DNA of 64,000 bases from Phlebotomus papatasi (Eukaryota; Arthropoda; Insecta; Diptera; Psychodidae), in NCBI RefSeq assembly GCF_024763615.1, contig NC_077222.1:107913417-107977416 (forward strand), in the 5' to 3' direction. The notes under the pieces are model-generated. The model saw only the letters and a program-made list of their open reading frames with translations, did not search any database and was not told where the DNA came from. Shown here piece by piece: positions 22,561 through 33,600 of the stretch. The number at the start of each line of letters is the position of its first letter. Positions within the stretch are counted from its first letter, which is position 1. A program made the position numbers and the translations under genes.

Positions 22561-23137
22561 TAAGGTAACTGTACCAAATTTTGGTATAGTTGCATGTAAG
22601 CACCAAAGTCGCCAAAGTGTGTTACTTGAAACCTTGTAGAGTGGCGACATTACTTATGGCCTCCCCGCAAAAAACTTTACAATGTCACAAAATTATTTTG
22701 AAAAACCTCAAAATTAAAAATATTTTATGTGATTTTATTTAACAGCATATTGGTTGTTCTTTGGTTTTCGAAATCGTTTTCTGACAAAAAATGCGATGTG
22801 ACCATAAGTAAAGACAGGCTACAAGTGATGCCGCCACCCTAGATAGTTTATCGTCTTTGTTTTCTCTAAAATCATTCTTAATGCATTTTAAAAATAAGAA
22901 AAATATAGACATAGCTTTGAGTAATATTTCGGCCACCTTGATTCTCATTATTCCTTATCCTTCCGGAATTTTTCTAAAGTCTTTTTCACATGATCTCTGT
23001 CGTCGAAGTGACAATTTTGCTGTTTTTTTTTAATTGTACAATCTCTAGAGTATGCAAAAAACTAAAACTTCATGGAAATTTGAAGAGCAAAAGAAGTGGA
23101 CGAAATTGCAAACTGTCCAAAATTTGGCACAAGTAAG
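22561..23137. mobile_element. DNA element with TGTACCAAATTT terminus, copy 1
   Basis: It starts TAAGGTAACTGTACCAAATT and ends near CCAAAATTTGGCACAAGTAA. Interior blocks (TTATCGTCTTTGTTTTCTC, ATTTCGGCCACCTTGATTCT, AGAGTATGCAAAAAACTAAA) match 61490-61920 in order. A family C MITE interrupts it. Confidence 0.75.
22637..22841. mobile_element. MITE family C, copy 2, inserted in an older element
   Basis: The ends are TAGAGTGGCGACATTACTTA and TGATGCCGCCACCCTA. It interrupts the element at 22561-23137. The uninterrupted sequence survives at about 61.62 kb (ACCTTGTAGGTAGTCTATCG), showing insertion at TA with duplication of TA. Confidence 0.9.
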
Positions 23138-26100
23138 TTGAATATTCTTGACCATAAAATGTCGTCTCAATGAGGTAAATTTTAGGTAATGATGACTCAT
23201 TTTGTGACATGATATAGTAGTTACGGAATGTTTATGTCTTTCTTGTGACCAAGCTCGGAGAGGTCAGAAAAAGAGTAAAAGTGACATCTTGATATAGTTT
23301 TCACGTCAGTCTGCTAGGTTTGTGTTACGTGGGTTGTTTTAAATCGAGTTAGTGTCAATTTCACTTTTCCTGCCCTTTTTGGTATAACCTCAAACCTCGA
23401 ATGCCAAAGATGCATATTTTCAACACTTCTTTCTAACCCCGGCTTTTAGATTCCTTTCTCTCAGTGTGGAATATAGTCACTAAAGCCCTGATCCAATGTT
23501 GACGAGGTAAAACTCTTTTGCAATATTCCTTGGACAGCTAATGACCATTAATAATTTCTTCACAGATATTTTTTAATAAATCGAACTTTTGTGGTTAATT
23601 GTACTCACAGGTGAATTCAACTTTTTTTTTGTTGGTGGCTTCTGGGAAACGTGATAGGAAGTTAAGATGAAAAGATACGGAATTGGTTTTTGCACACAAC
23701 AGCTTATAGTTTCATCTTTCACACTGGACGCGAAAGTAAAGTTTATAAGTGTGGAAATTTTCTATCAAAAAATATTCCGTAATTTTTTTTCTCCTGATCA
23801 CACACTGCAGTAAATTCCTTGGGTTGAACTTCTCCTTTCACTATGTAAACACATAAATTTCTCTCTTCACTGTCTCCCTTTTGAGATGATTATGGCACTG
23901 AACATCTTCACAATAAAAAAACTTCTTCTGTTTTGTCTGTTGGATCTCTGTTAGAGGCACAACTGATGCATAAGGTGAGAATGAAAAGATCTTATGGCTA
24001 GAGCAACTGTAGGCCAGACATGTAGAGCACTCGCGAACAAACCGTTCCGTTTGAATATCAACCAACGACTGCGTGTCCGAAGTGAATGGTGGAATAAATT
24101 TATATAAAGTTGCACCTCTTACCCACTGCCGATTGCTTGATATAGTGGTATACCAGGCTGAAGAAGTTGAGGAGCTTGTTGTGTGGCCACTGACAAAATA
24201 TTAAATGGTGTTTTCAAAGCACACGGCACCCAAAGAATGCCCAAGGGAGTCCGAAAAAATCGCAATTGTGGGGCACCTGGAAATTATGCTATATACATTT
24301 TTTCTTTTTGGAATAATTTATCTCTTCACTAACGGACTCGCGAGTGTCAAGGATCTTTAAGGCGTGGTGATAGTGAACAAAAAATAGACTTGTTTTCATT
24401 TCTTATTTTCGTCTATTGATCACTTTTTCACACTCTCAGAAAAACATTTTTTTGCCTAACCTCAAAGAATTCCATCGGATTTACGAGTACGGAAAATTTT
24501 CAAATGTTTTACCTTTATACCAATTACCAGACAATTTAATTTCTTTCAGGATATTATATTCCACGAATGACAAGAATTTATTGAAAAAAATAAGAAAATT
24601 TCACCCGTAAACATTTTTTTTCTACAGGTAATTGATTTATTGTTTCTTTGCAGGCCATTGCAACTGCAGGAAAAATGTGGTGAAGGAAAATTGCACCAAA
24701 GAGGTAAGATAACATTATACAACTTTAAGCCAAACAAAAATGGTAAATAAAATTTTCCATTCACAAAAATACACAAATTGGGAATAATTTTCATAAGCAA
24801 ATAGAATTATTTATAAACTTTTTTATATACATTCTCTCAAGGAATAATCTATAGTTTAAAATTTAAAATGTCGCAATAATGAGGTAGGTGAATGCATTAT
24901 TTAAATAAAGCGCGGCATTCAGAGAGGATGTGATAAAATTCAAATGTTTTTGCCAAAAACGGATATATCGTAATGTTTCGCTGCTTCAATTTTATTCATA
25001 CTTTTATGCTTTTATTTGTCCAAATTCTAAAGATAGAGCAACAAATCAATAGATTTTGAAATATTGCGGTTATATCGGCTTGCCATGTATTATTGTATAT
25101 TGAATATATTGATTAGGGGACTGTAGGGCAGTCTCATACAACGGAATTATGAAAAACAAATATGTACTTTCCATTATCTAAAGGTAAATTAAATGGTTAC
25201 GTTCTTTGTCTGTTCATCTAAGGATTAGCATAGTTAGAAGCCAAACGGTTATAGATACCTGCATGGGGTTTTTAAAAGATCCCTCTCATAAGTCGACTCA
25301 AGAGATATTACCATAATCTTCACTTCTTTTCTATTCCTCCCCTTTTTCGTCGATATCTCGAAAACGTAAATCGGTCACACACGAATTAATGTCTAAATCC
25401 GATTTTAATTACTAAATTGTTCAAAGTTTCACAAATTAATTTTTACAACAAAAAAGAGACAAAATTCATGTATTTTATTTCTTGGCCAACATGTATCTTT
25501 TCATTAACCCCCATAACCATATGTCCATCACCGTCTCAGAGTTAGTGGTCAATCTCCAAAGCCAAAAGGTGGAAATACATCTTCTCAGGCTGAATAGACT
25601 TTTGTCATATTAAACGATCAATTTCTGTTCAATAAGTGGTTCACGACGGGTTATATGGAATGGAGAGAAACGGAAAAGTAATCCCGAATGGATCAAAATC
25701 CCAAAAATCCAAAATCCTAAAGTGTTCTAAATGTGAAGAATTTCGATACGCGATAAGGGGTAGCAGAAAATAGACGGGAAGATTAGGTCTTTCTTGATTT
25801 TCGCAATTTTATTCTCTAAGGCATTTTGAGGACAAATGTCCTTTTCATCAAGTATGAAATATTGTAAACAGCAAATGGTTACACCGCACTTGGACAGAAA
25901 ATTCTCTGTCGATTAGTGAAATGATGAACTTGAAGATACGAGTAGTGATCAAAGTCCAAGTGCAGTGCCATTTTCCGCTTGTACATAATTTTCCCTGTTC
26001 GGAATAGGTCATTCATCCTCGGATCGTATAGAATAAAAATGTGAAAATCAAGAGAAGCCTAGTGTTTCCATTCATTTTTAAAAGTATCTGAATGCAGAAT

Positions 26101-26147
26101 GGGGAAAATCTCAAAAGGGTTGAAAACCAGAATGGGTCATAATTCCT
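23138..26147. other. Gene-free stretch with weak exon and promoter candidates
   Basis: Holds a minus-strand TATATAAA near 24098-24105, a 50-nt exon-like segment at 24654-24703, and a family E relic (25225-25400). None proves a gene. Confidence 0.35.
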
Positions 26148-26305
26148 TTAACCCTTTAAGGACGAATGGGACACCGGTGTCCCAAAAATAAAAACTAATT
26201 TTTCTGATTATTTAGTGCATTTAGAGGACATAACAACTTTCTATAATTAAAAGAATTGTTTTTGATTTTGGGACACCGGTGTCCCACTCGTCCTTAAAGG
26301 GTTAA
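26148..26305. mobile_element. piggyBac-type MITE, 150 bp, with TTAA target duplication
   Basis: The element body is 26152-26301, flanked on both sides by TTAA. The ends are CCCTTTAAGGACGAATGGGA on the left and its near-perfect inverse on the right; terminal repeats are about 36 bp with one mismatch and include the inner palindrome GGGACACCGGTGTCCC. TTAA duplication plus a CCC-start is the piggyBac superfamily signature. It has no coding capacity. Confidence 0.9.
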
Positions 26306-26350
26306 AACATAATTACTTGCCTCGGGATATGTGATCGTGATCTACTTCAA

Positions 26351-26605
26351 TTGTCCTTTTTTACTCCGAAAATTAACAATCAATGTAAGTTAGCGAGAAA
26401 TCTTAGGAAAGTGCATGTTTACTCTCTTCTCTTTGCTGCTGAGGAGATTGATTGGCGATTGATCAACTCACTACCGACTGTGGACGAGCATGCGGCGTCA
26501 CTTGGTAGCTTACTTGGCTCCTTGTTTGATGCTCATGTCCCTCTAAGAAGAGTTCTATTGAGGAATCCGAGAACTCCTTACATGACTCCTTGCTCACATA
26601 CTTAG
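26351..26605 (+). mobile_element. LINE fragment, endonuclease-to-RT linker
   Basis: The open frame contains IDWRLINSLPTVDEHAASLG and then SLFDAHVPLRRVLLRNPRTP followed by YMT. This matches the linker between endonuclease and reverse transcriptase in Jockey/CR1-type LINEs, where 'F..HVPLR...RNPRTPW(L/M)T' recurs. The flanking domains are missing, so it is a truncated relic. Confidence 0.6.
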
Positions 26606-27375
26606 AACTTAGGATAGTACATGCCTCTCAAATAACACAATTTCATACTATAACTAGATCATTTTAAGCCACTTTTTCAAATTTGTCAAGAAACTTTTGG
26701 ACTATGAAAAATGATAAAAGAATTATTTTTATATGAAATGAAATTAATTATTTTTTTCTGAAATACTTAAATAACATTTTGTGGATTACAGGCAACTCAT
26801 TTACGAAAAGAAAAATTTTAAAAAGTAATTTTTTCTATGATAGCTTTGTCAACAAACTTTTGGCCGATACTGTAGTATTAAAATTGTAATTAGTTTATAT
26901 TCAGCAAAAATAACAATTCGTGACTAGATATCAAGTTTGCAAGAAGGCCAAATATTTTTATAAGATGTACTGTCCTCACTGTTTTAATAATTATACTAAA
27001 AGTTCGTGTTGCCCAAATCATATAAAAATGAATAAAGTTTTACACGAAATGTGTATAATTTTTATAATTACCCATCGATTATAACAATTAACCTTCAGTA
27101 CAAAGAGTGTTCTAAAGATTATAAGTCTCATTTTGACAATTTTTTGGGTAATGTTGCAATAATTTTTGTTTCTATTATTTTGAAATTTATTTTTGTTCTT
27201 TTTTGTAATTTTTTGGAAGTTATATAGTCAAATTTCTTTTGGGGATTTTGGGGAAACTTGATATTGGTTAGGTTCATTACACTTCTTATGTTACTAGCGT
27301 TAATATCGCCTTATTTGACAGTTGGAAAAGCTTTCAACTAACTTTGTAAGTTACCTGAAATTCTTTACAATCTCA

Positions 27376-28322
27376 TTTTACTGCTCGAACTCTACAGAGA
27401 AATCAGTATAATCCCTCAATTTTTAGTTATATATTTCGACTCCTTATCCCCCAAGGTGTCATATTTTGGTAGAATGTTGGAAAGCTAAAGTTTCGAATTC
27501 TTTGAAGTCACGCTTTTTGTCCGTATGTGCGTTTGTGTGTCCGGTCATTACTACGTCTAGAGCCCAAACGGTTAGAAAGTGTGACTTGGGATAATCGTGA
27601 GACCTTCCATAAGTCGACTAAAGGATCGTTAATATGCCCCTCATTTACCTCTCCACCCCTCCCTTTCCCTCAAAACCATATTTTTTGAGATTCTTCCAAA
27701 GTGCATCTTGCGATTTTTTTTTTCATTTTTTGTATGTGTTTTAGAGATTACCAATAATCATTCCAAATAAAGATTTTTCAAGGGCAAAGATTAAAAAGCC
27801 TTTAGAGAGCACATTTATCACCTGAATGGTTTCATATTTGGGCTCGTTGGAAAGGTCTTGGAATTTATGATGTGTCTAAATTGGTTCCAATCGGTTCTGA
27901 ACAAGTAATGCACCAGTTCATAACCGGTAACTAATTTTAAGGATCGGATGAAAGCGGTTGAGAACTGGTAAACGGTAAATTATGCAAAAGTACTTTTAAG
28001 GTATAGCATCTGTATCACAAGTTCAGGCAAATTGACAAAACCTACACTGAGAAAAAAGAGGGTGCGATTAACATTTTTTCCTCAGAACTTTAACACTTTT
28101 TAGGTGTAAAAATATATCAACATTTTTTTATGTTAATTTTACACCTTTTTAAGGGTAAAATTAACATAAAAAAGGGTAACTTTAACCCTTAATACACCTA
28201 AAAAACATAATATTTACACCGATTTTGGATCAATACTGCAGGGTAAAATTAACATTTCCGGAATGTTATTTTAACTTTTTCGGATTTCTTTCAGTGTTGG
28301 ACGCTTTGCCACCTTTTTTTTA
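27376..28322 (+). repeat. Family E interspersed repeat, copy at 27.4 kb
   Basis: TTTTACTGCTCGAACTCTAC, then AGAGCCCAAACGGTTAGAAA, then a stretch of repeated CCGGTTC / GAACCGG-like motifs, then GACGCTTTGCCACC. A family D MITE lies within. Confidence 0.6.
28045..28296. mobile_element. MITE family D, copy 1 (252 bp)
   Basis: The ends are CACTGAGAAAAAAGAGGGTG and CGGATTTCTTTCAGTG. The interior has repeated TTTTACACC / GGTGTAAA and GGGTAAAATTAACAT motifs in both orientations. It sits inside a family E repeat; copy 2 is at 52.8 kb. Confidence 0.75.
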
Positions 28323-28445
28323 ACAAAAGCATTTTAATCATGCAAAATTGAAGATTTCAGTCTCCTGGCCAAAAAGTAGGATATGGTCGGAAAGTGGGAA
28401 TTTCGCCCTAAGAGAATATCAATTATTATAGCTACGTGCTTCTAT

Positions 28446-28636
28446 TAGGGGAAAGCGCGCTGTCTTCAGACGACTTAAGCTTCGAACAACTCATTTTTTC
28501 AATATGTTTTTAATAAATTTCTCCAATTATAATATTTTATTAGGTAGTCCAATGCCTCAAATTTCCAGAAAAGAACCATGGATCAAATCCATATTGAAGA
28601 AAATGAGTTGTCCGAAACGAACACGCTTTTCCCCTA
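28446..28636. mobile_element. MITE family A, copy 3 (191 bp)
   Basis: The left end TAGGGGAAAGCGCGCTGTCT and right end CGAACACGCTTTTCCCCTA are inverted copies; the interior block GTTTTTAATAAATTTCTCCA resembles that of the 18.1-kb copy. Confidence 0.8.
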
Positions 28637-30915
28637 AGGAGCAAAGCTTTCTGAATATCATTCAATGGACATTTAAGTTGTTCATTTTATGTATTAATAG
28701 GGCATTTTAATCTATTACAGACTCATAAACAATTTTTGAAGATTTGTGTGAAAAGACAATAATACAGAGCATACAAATATTCACACGGAATTTAAGTGCA
28801 AGTGAGACATTTAATTATGCGACACGCAAGAACAATTTGTGAGACATTGGAAACAATATACTATTTCGATAGATTTGCTAAATCATTCCCTGCATTTGCC
28901 ACATTCCCATCACATAAATCTTTTTTAAGGAAATTTAGAGCAGAGATTTTCCATTTTAAAATTGGCTGAGCTAATAAATTTTCGGTGTCTATTGCATAAA
29001 AGAATCATTATTTTGGGTAGCTTCGAGTGAATTTTTTTTAGCATATACGAATTATTTAATTTTGTCACATTTCTTGAGTTACCCAAAATCCCATTGTATT
29101 CCAGTTGTTTTTCTTTTGTGGCTTCCGCCAAATGAGATAGAAAGTGAAAGTGTCTCAGAGTGATAAGGAATAAAAAAAAAGTTTTAAGTATTTTTCTCAT
29201 CGTCGTGATTTAAGGTAGCAAGAGTCAAAATAAAAGTGCACATGAGAAAAGTGATCGGTTTGGTGAATTTGGGTCAAAAAGTGATGTTGTGTAAGAGAAT
29301 AAAAAAATGTTCGAAAAAAAAATTGGGCATGAATGAATCTTTTGAACTTGAATGTTTCATGGGGGCATAAACAGAGAGAAAGAATTAGAGATTAATTGCA
29401 AATGATTTTTTAGAAAAAAAGAAAATCCACCCAATTTTTTGAAGTTCAAACGAGAAATTTTTGCGCTTTTGAACAGTGATCAATTGAGTGAGACTTTCAC
29501 TTTTTGGGTGACGAGGAATTTTTGGGTGGTTTATGTGTTCAAGAACTTCCAAGATTGTCCAAGGAAGTTCAATGTGGGTTGGTTGACGTGCAAGAGCGGA
29601 GTGCTAAGAAATTGTTATGAAACAATCAATAAACATCAAGTATATAGTTCAAAAATTTTACGTTTTTTGCAGACGAGAGAGGAGCAAAAAAAAACAACAT
29701 TAAATTCTGCCGATTGCACAAATAATTATATTTACCACCATCGTCAAGGTGAAGACTTTTCGTCAAGGAAAATTTCCTCCAATTGAATTTATTATGAAAC
29801 TATAAATTCCGTCTGATGTTTTTTTTTGGAACTCATTCTTCGCGTCTGCACCATAAAGAGCACACGAATCTCAATTTCATACATGCGAGACTCATAGCAT
29901 AGGATTTACCCTCGAAATTGTTAAAAATAAATTACAATGTGTTTAATAAATTGACTAATAATTGCCTGCTGAAAAAATCATTTGGGGATTTTTTTTTTCA
30001 CCAACTTGCTGACTGGTGAATTGATTCTTTTGGTGGGTTAATAAATGTTTAAATGAACTCATATGAGAAAATTAATCTAATGGCATATGAGCATAGAAAA
30101 ATGCCCCACAGAGACAATTTAATTGAAATATTGAACTTGAAATTAGGTTTAAGTAACACGAAAGTTCAATTTAAAATTAATTGTCTCAAATTACAGGATA
30201 CTTTTTGCACGCCCGTTTCGATGACAGCAGATTTAATGGACTTTTGATATTGAAACATAAATTTAGAACACTCTCATTTCAACACGATTATTTTCTTGTC
30301 AAAATATTATGGACAATTTCAAGGGAAAATTGCACCCAAATTATACAAGAAAATTGTAAATAAATAATACAGAGATTGGATAGTTTCGTGACAAATTTCT
30401 TGACTTGGAAGAAAGAAGTAAAAGACTCTCCACGGCAGTCGCTTAAATCATCTTCAGATTGGTAGGTCAACTTCATCCAGTTATTTAGCTGTAACAAGTT
30501 CAAAAGATTCATAAATATTGCAAAATAAAAAGTAGAGGATTACGCACAAAAAAAAAACATAAAATAAAGCGCTGTCTACGGAGACCAATGACTTTGGCAT
30601 ACAAAACAACAGACGCACGGTCATCCTCCAATAAAAATTGTTAAACGTTATATCACAGAATAATTCCGCGAGAGAGGAAAAAATCATCAATTTCTTAGTG
30701 GGAAATAGAGGTTTTTATGCTTATGTGCTTTTTGGCGGAATAGAGATATAATTTCTTTCTCACCCATTTAAAATTATACACGCCACGTGAAAACAAAATT
30801 TCTTCAAAAGTAAGTTCCAGTTCCTCTTTGACTTCCTCCAAAAAAAAAAGCTGCAGTGGTTAAGTGAAATTAGGTTAGAAGAATGCTTTGGAGTTTGTCA
30901 GATAAATGTTAACAC
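28637..30915. other. Gene-free stretch
   Basis: An open frame of about 115 codons at 29439-29786 starts with TTG and shows no recognisable protein. Otherwise AT-rich DNA. Confidence 0.4.
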
Positions 30916-31167
30916 TTCCGGCACACCTTTTAGTTCGGTAAAATATCACGAAATCTAATTCGCAGTCCTTTGTTTCTCAAAAGATTTGCAAGGTCTGTTC
31001 TACTCTTCCGGATTTAAAATTGGACTGAACTAAATTCAATTTAGTGTGATGTTCAAAAGAAGAAGAAGAGTGCGAAAAAATAAGATTGACATACGCAAAA
31101 CTTTAAGAAAGAAAGGGATGTGAATTTTGACTTTATGAAAAATTTTGATCTAAAAGATGTGTCGGAG
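30916..31167. mobile_element. MITE family F, copy 1
   Basis: TCCGGCACACCTTTTAG at the left and CTAAAAGATGTGTCGGAG at the right are inverted. The core is AGAAGAAGAAGAGTGCG. Two other copies lie at 31.4 and 50.8 kb. Confidence 0.7.
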
Positions 31168-31400
31168 CTATAAGAATTTTTAGGTGTTTATTTTAATATT
31201 CAAAATGAAAGAAATTCCGGTTTGAATTATGGTAAAAATTCACTTGGTTAGTAAATTAAAAAAAAATTGCCAATAAAAAATCATTTGGTAAGTAAGAAAT
31301 TATCTCTGATCACATCAGTAAAATTTAATAATAGCAGGAAATTTATAATTTTGATCGATAAAAAATTCAATAAATGGTTTTTTATTTTTTATTTTTACGC

Positions 31401-31603
31401 CTCCGGTACACTTTTTAGATCGGTAAAATTTCGTGAAATCAAAATTCGGATCCCTTTCTTTCTTGAAACTCAACTTAGTTTGTCGTGACGTTAAAAAGAA
31501 AAAGAAGAAGAGTGCGAAAAAGTGGGATATGTATATGGAAAACGTTTAAAAAAATGAAAATTTTGACTTCACGAAATTTTTCTGATTTAAAAGGTTTACC
31601 GAA
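31401..31603. mobile_element. MITE family F, copy 2
   Basis: CTCCGGTACACTTTTTAGAT, CGGTAAAATTTCGTGAAATC and the core AAGAAGAAGAGTGCGAAAAA, with inverted right arm TTCACGAAATTTTTCTGATT. It lies only about 230 bp from copy 1 in the same orientation. Confidence 0.7.
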
Positions 31604-32428
31604 GCCACTACTAATCCAATTTAATTTTTTTATGCCTCGGGCATACTATTTAAGCCAGGAACAATGTTTGAGAAATTTTGCTGATGTTAAAGGTGTGCTG
31701 CATCTATTACTGAATAATGTCAATTTTTACTGACCAAAATGGTTTTCTTTATGGAGCTTGGCACATCTTTTCAATTTATTGAAATACAATCTATTGAAAT
31801 TTTACCTTTTACTATTTCAAACTGAAATTAGATTAATTGTCTCTTTCTGTCAAATGAAAATTGAAATCAGTATATCTGATATTTTCTGTGAAACAGCAAC
31901 AGGTAAAAGTTCAATCAATTGAATTTTACTAAACTAAAAATGTGTGCGAGCGCCATTACTTGCCAAATTTGAATTTTTACCGACCTAATTGTATTTCTAC
32001 TGTTCATTTTGAATTAATAAGTGATCATTTTGAATTTTGTTTACTGATGATATTTCTAACCTATTTTTGTTGACCACATTTTAATTTTTTTGCTAACTCT
32101 TTTCACTAACAGTCAATGAAAATTATCAGAAGTGATAAAACAAATTTCACATGCAGATACTGTACCCAGAAAGTTCATTTATCGTTAAGTATTTTGTTGA
32201 TTGAGGTCACTCTTAGAAAAGTGGTCTAGCTTCCAAGTTCCAATATTTTTTGAATCCACTTTACACAAAATTTTACATTAAACTTTAGAGATTCCGCATC
32301 GTTATTATCACAATTCTGAAATAGATCAGGCGATTAAATAGACTTTTTAAAATGATACAAGCATAATAACATCACAAGTTCCTGCTATTACCGCTTGTGG
32401 CGCTGTAGTTCTGAACACTTAGCTTTAT

Positions 32429-32566
32429 GGCCTCTACACATTGGGAGCAATTTCTGTCAAAAATTGCTTTTTTGAAGGAAATTCCCTGCAGCGTTGTAGG
32501 GGGAAACGTCAAATTTCTGTCAAAAACGCAATTTTTGACGAAAATTGCTCCCAATGTGTAGACGCC
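32429..32566. mobile_element. Foldback MITE of 138 bp
   Basis: CTACACATTGGGAGCAATTT on the left is inverted at CTCCCAATGTGTAG on the right, with further pairing of the CTGTCAAAAATTGC-like inner arms around a short centre (GCAGCGTTGTAGGG). The target duplication is unclear. Confidence 0.8.
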
Positions 32567-32847
32567 TTTAACGACTTTGGCAAAAATTATTTGAAATTTG
32601 CAAATTCCAATGCTGGCCGTGTGTGATCTTTTTCACAAAAAAAGTGAATTATATCGTGACCTGATGTGTAAAAATATACGAAAAAGCGTCTCGGATGGTA
32701 AGTTGTACGTGCTAAAATGGAATGTTGTACGAGCTATAGCATGTCGTCCATGATTAAATTTTTGGATATAATATTGTAGAACCCATACTACGCTTCTACT
32801 TGCTGGAATAAACTGAGGGTCAGTCCGTGTCCATGCTCCATCAGTAG

Positions 32848-33600
32848 CGGTATTCTGTATAGGATGACAAAGCCATATGACAAATTTAATTTTTTTAATA
32901 TGGTGTATTCAGGAGAATTAATCGAAAATTCGATTGATACCAGTTACAAAAGAGCTTCATAAAACTCCTTGCAATTGTCATTCGATGCCCAGTCGGCTTT
33001 AATGTTGCCCTGCTTTCGAATTCACTAGGGGAATTCTGTAGCAGTATGACAATGTCATATGACAAATTAAAAAAAAAATATGGGGAAAGTCGGAAAAAGT
33101 AATCAGATATTCATTTCATATCAATTACTAAAAGCTTCTACAGCTGCTTTCCAATGACTAGTCGATGTTCAGTGGGCTTTCTTGTTGTCTTTTTCTCGAA
33201 TTTACCGTGAAAATTTGTCATATGACATTGTCATATTGTTACATAATTCCACCTCAGAAGGGGAATTCTGTAACACTCTGGCAATGCCTATGACAAATTG
33301 CATTTGAATCTCAGGAGAGCTTTTTCGAAAATGTGATTCTGTAGCCGTGACTTAAACTCACGTGGCATTGTCGGAAGTTACATATTTGATATTTATGACA
33401 ATTCAAATGACACAGAATTTTATTAAACAAATCAACCAAGACGGATTGTATTTGAGTGATGTCTCTAAATAATGGGATTTAATAAAAAAGTCAATTATTT
33501 GCTTTTTCGAACTGATATGATATGCGAAAAAAGCTCGATGGGAATTGTCAGATTTCGAACATAAGTCTGACAATGCCAGTAAAATCATAGAATTGCCCTA
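32848..33600. mobile_element. Cluster of three related foldback elements
   Basis: The middle element (33026-33253) has arms of about 43 bp: left TAGGGGAATTCTGTAGCAGT then ATGACAATGTCATATGACAA, inverted at the right. The left element (from 32848) repeats its first about 175 bp as a diverged direct copy. The right one (33257-33600) starts GGGGAATTCTGTAACACTCT and ends in the inverse TAGAATTGCCCTA. All are non-coding. Confidence 0.65.

Noticed and set aside
29439..29786. 115-codon frame
   Set aside because: TTG start, no recognisable domain and AT-driven composition.
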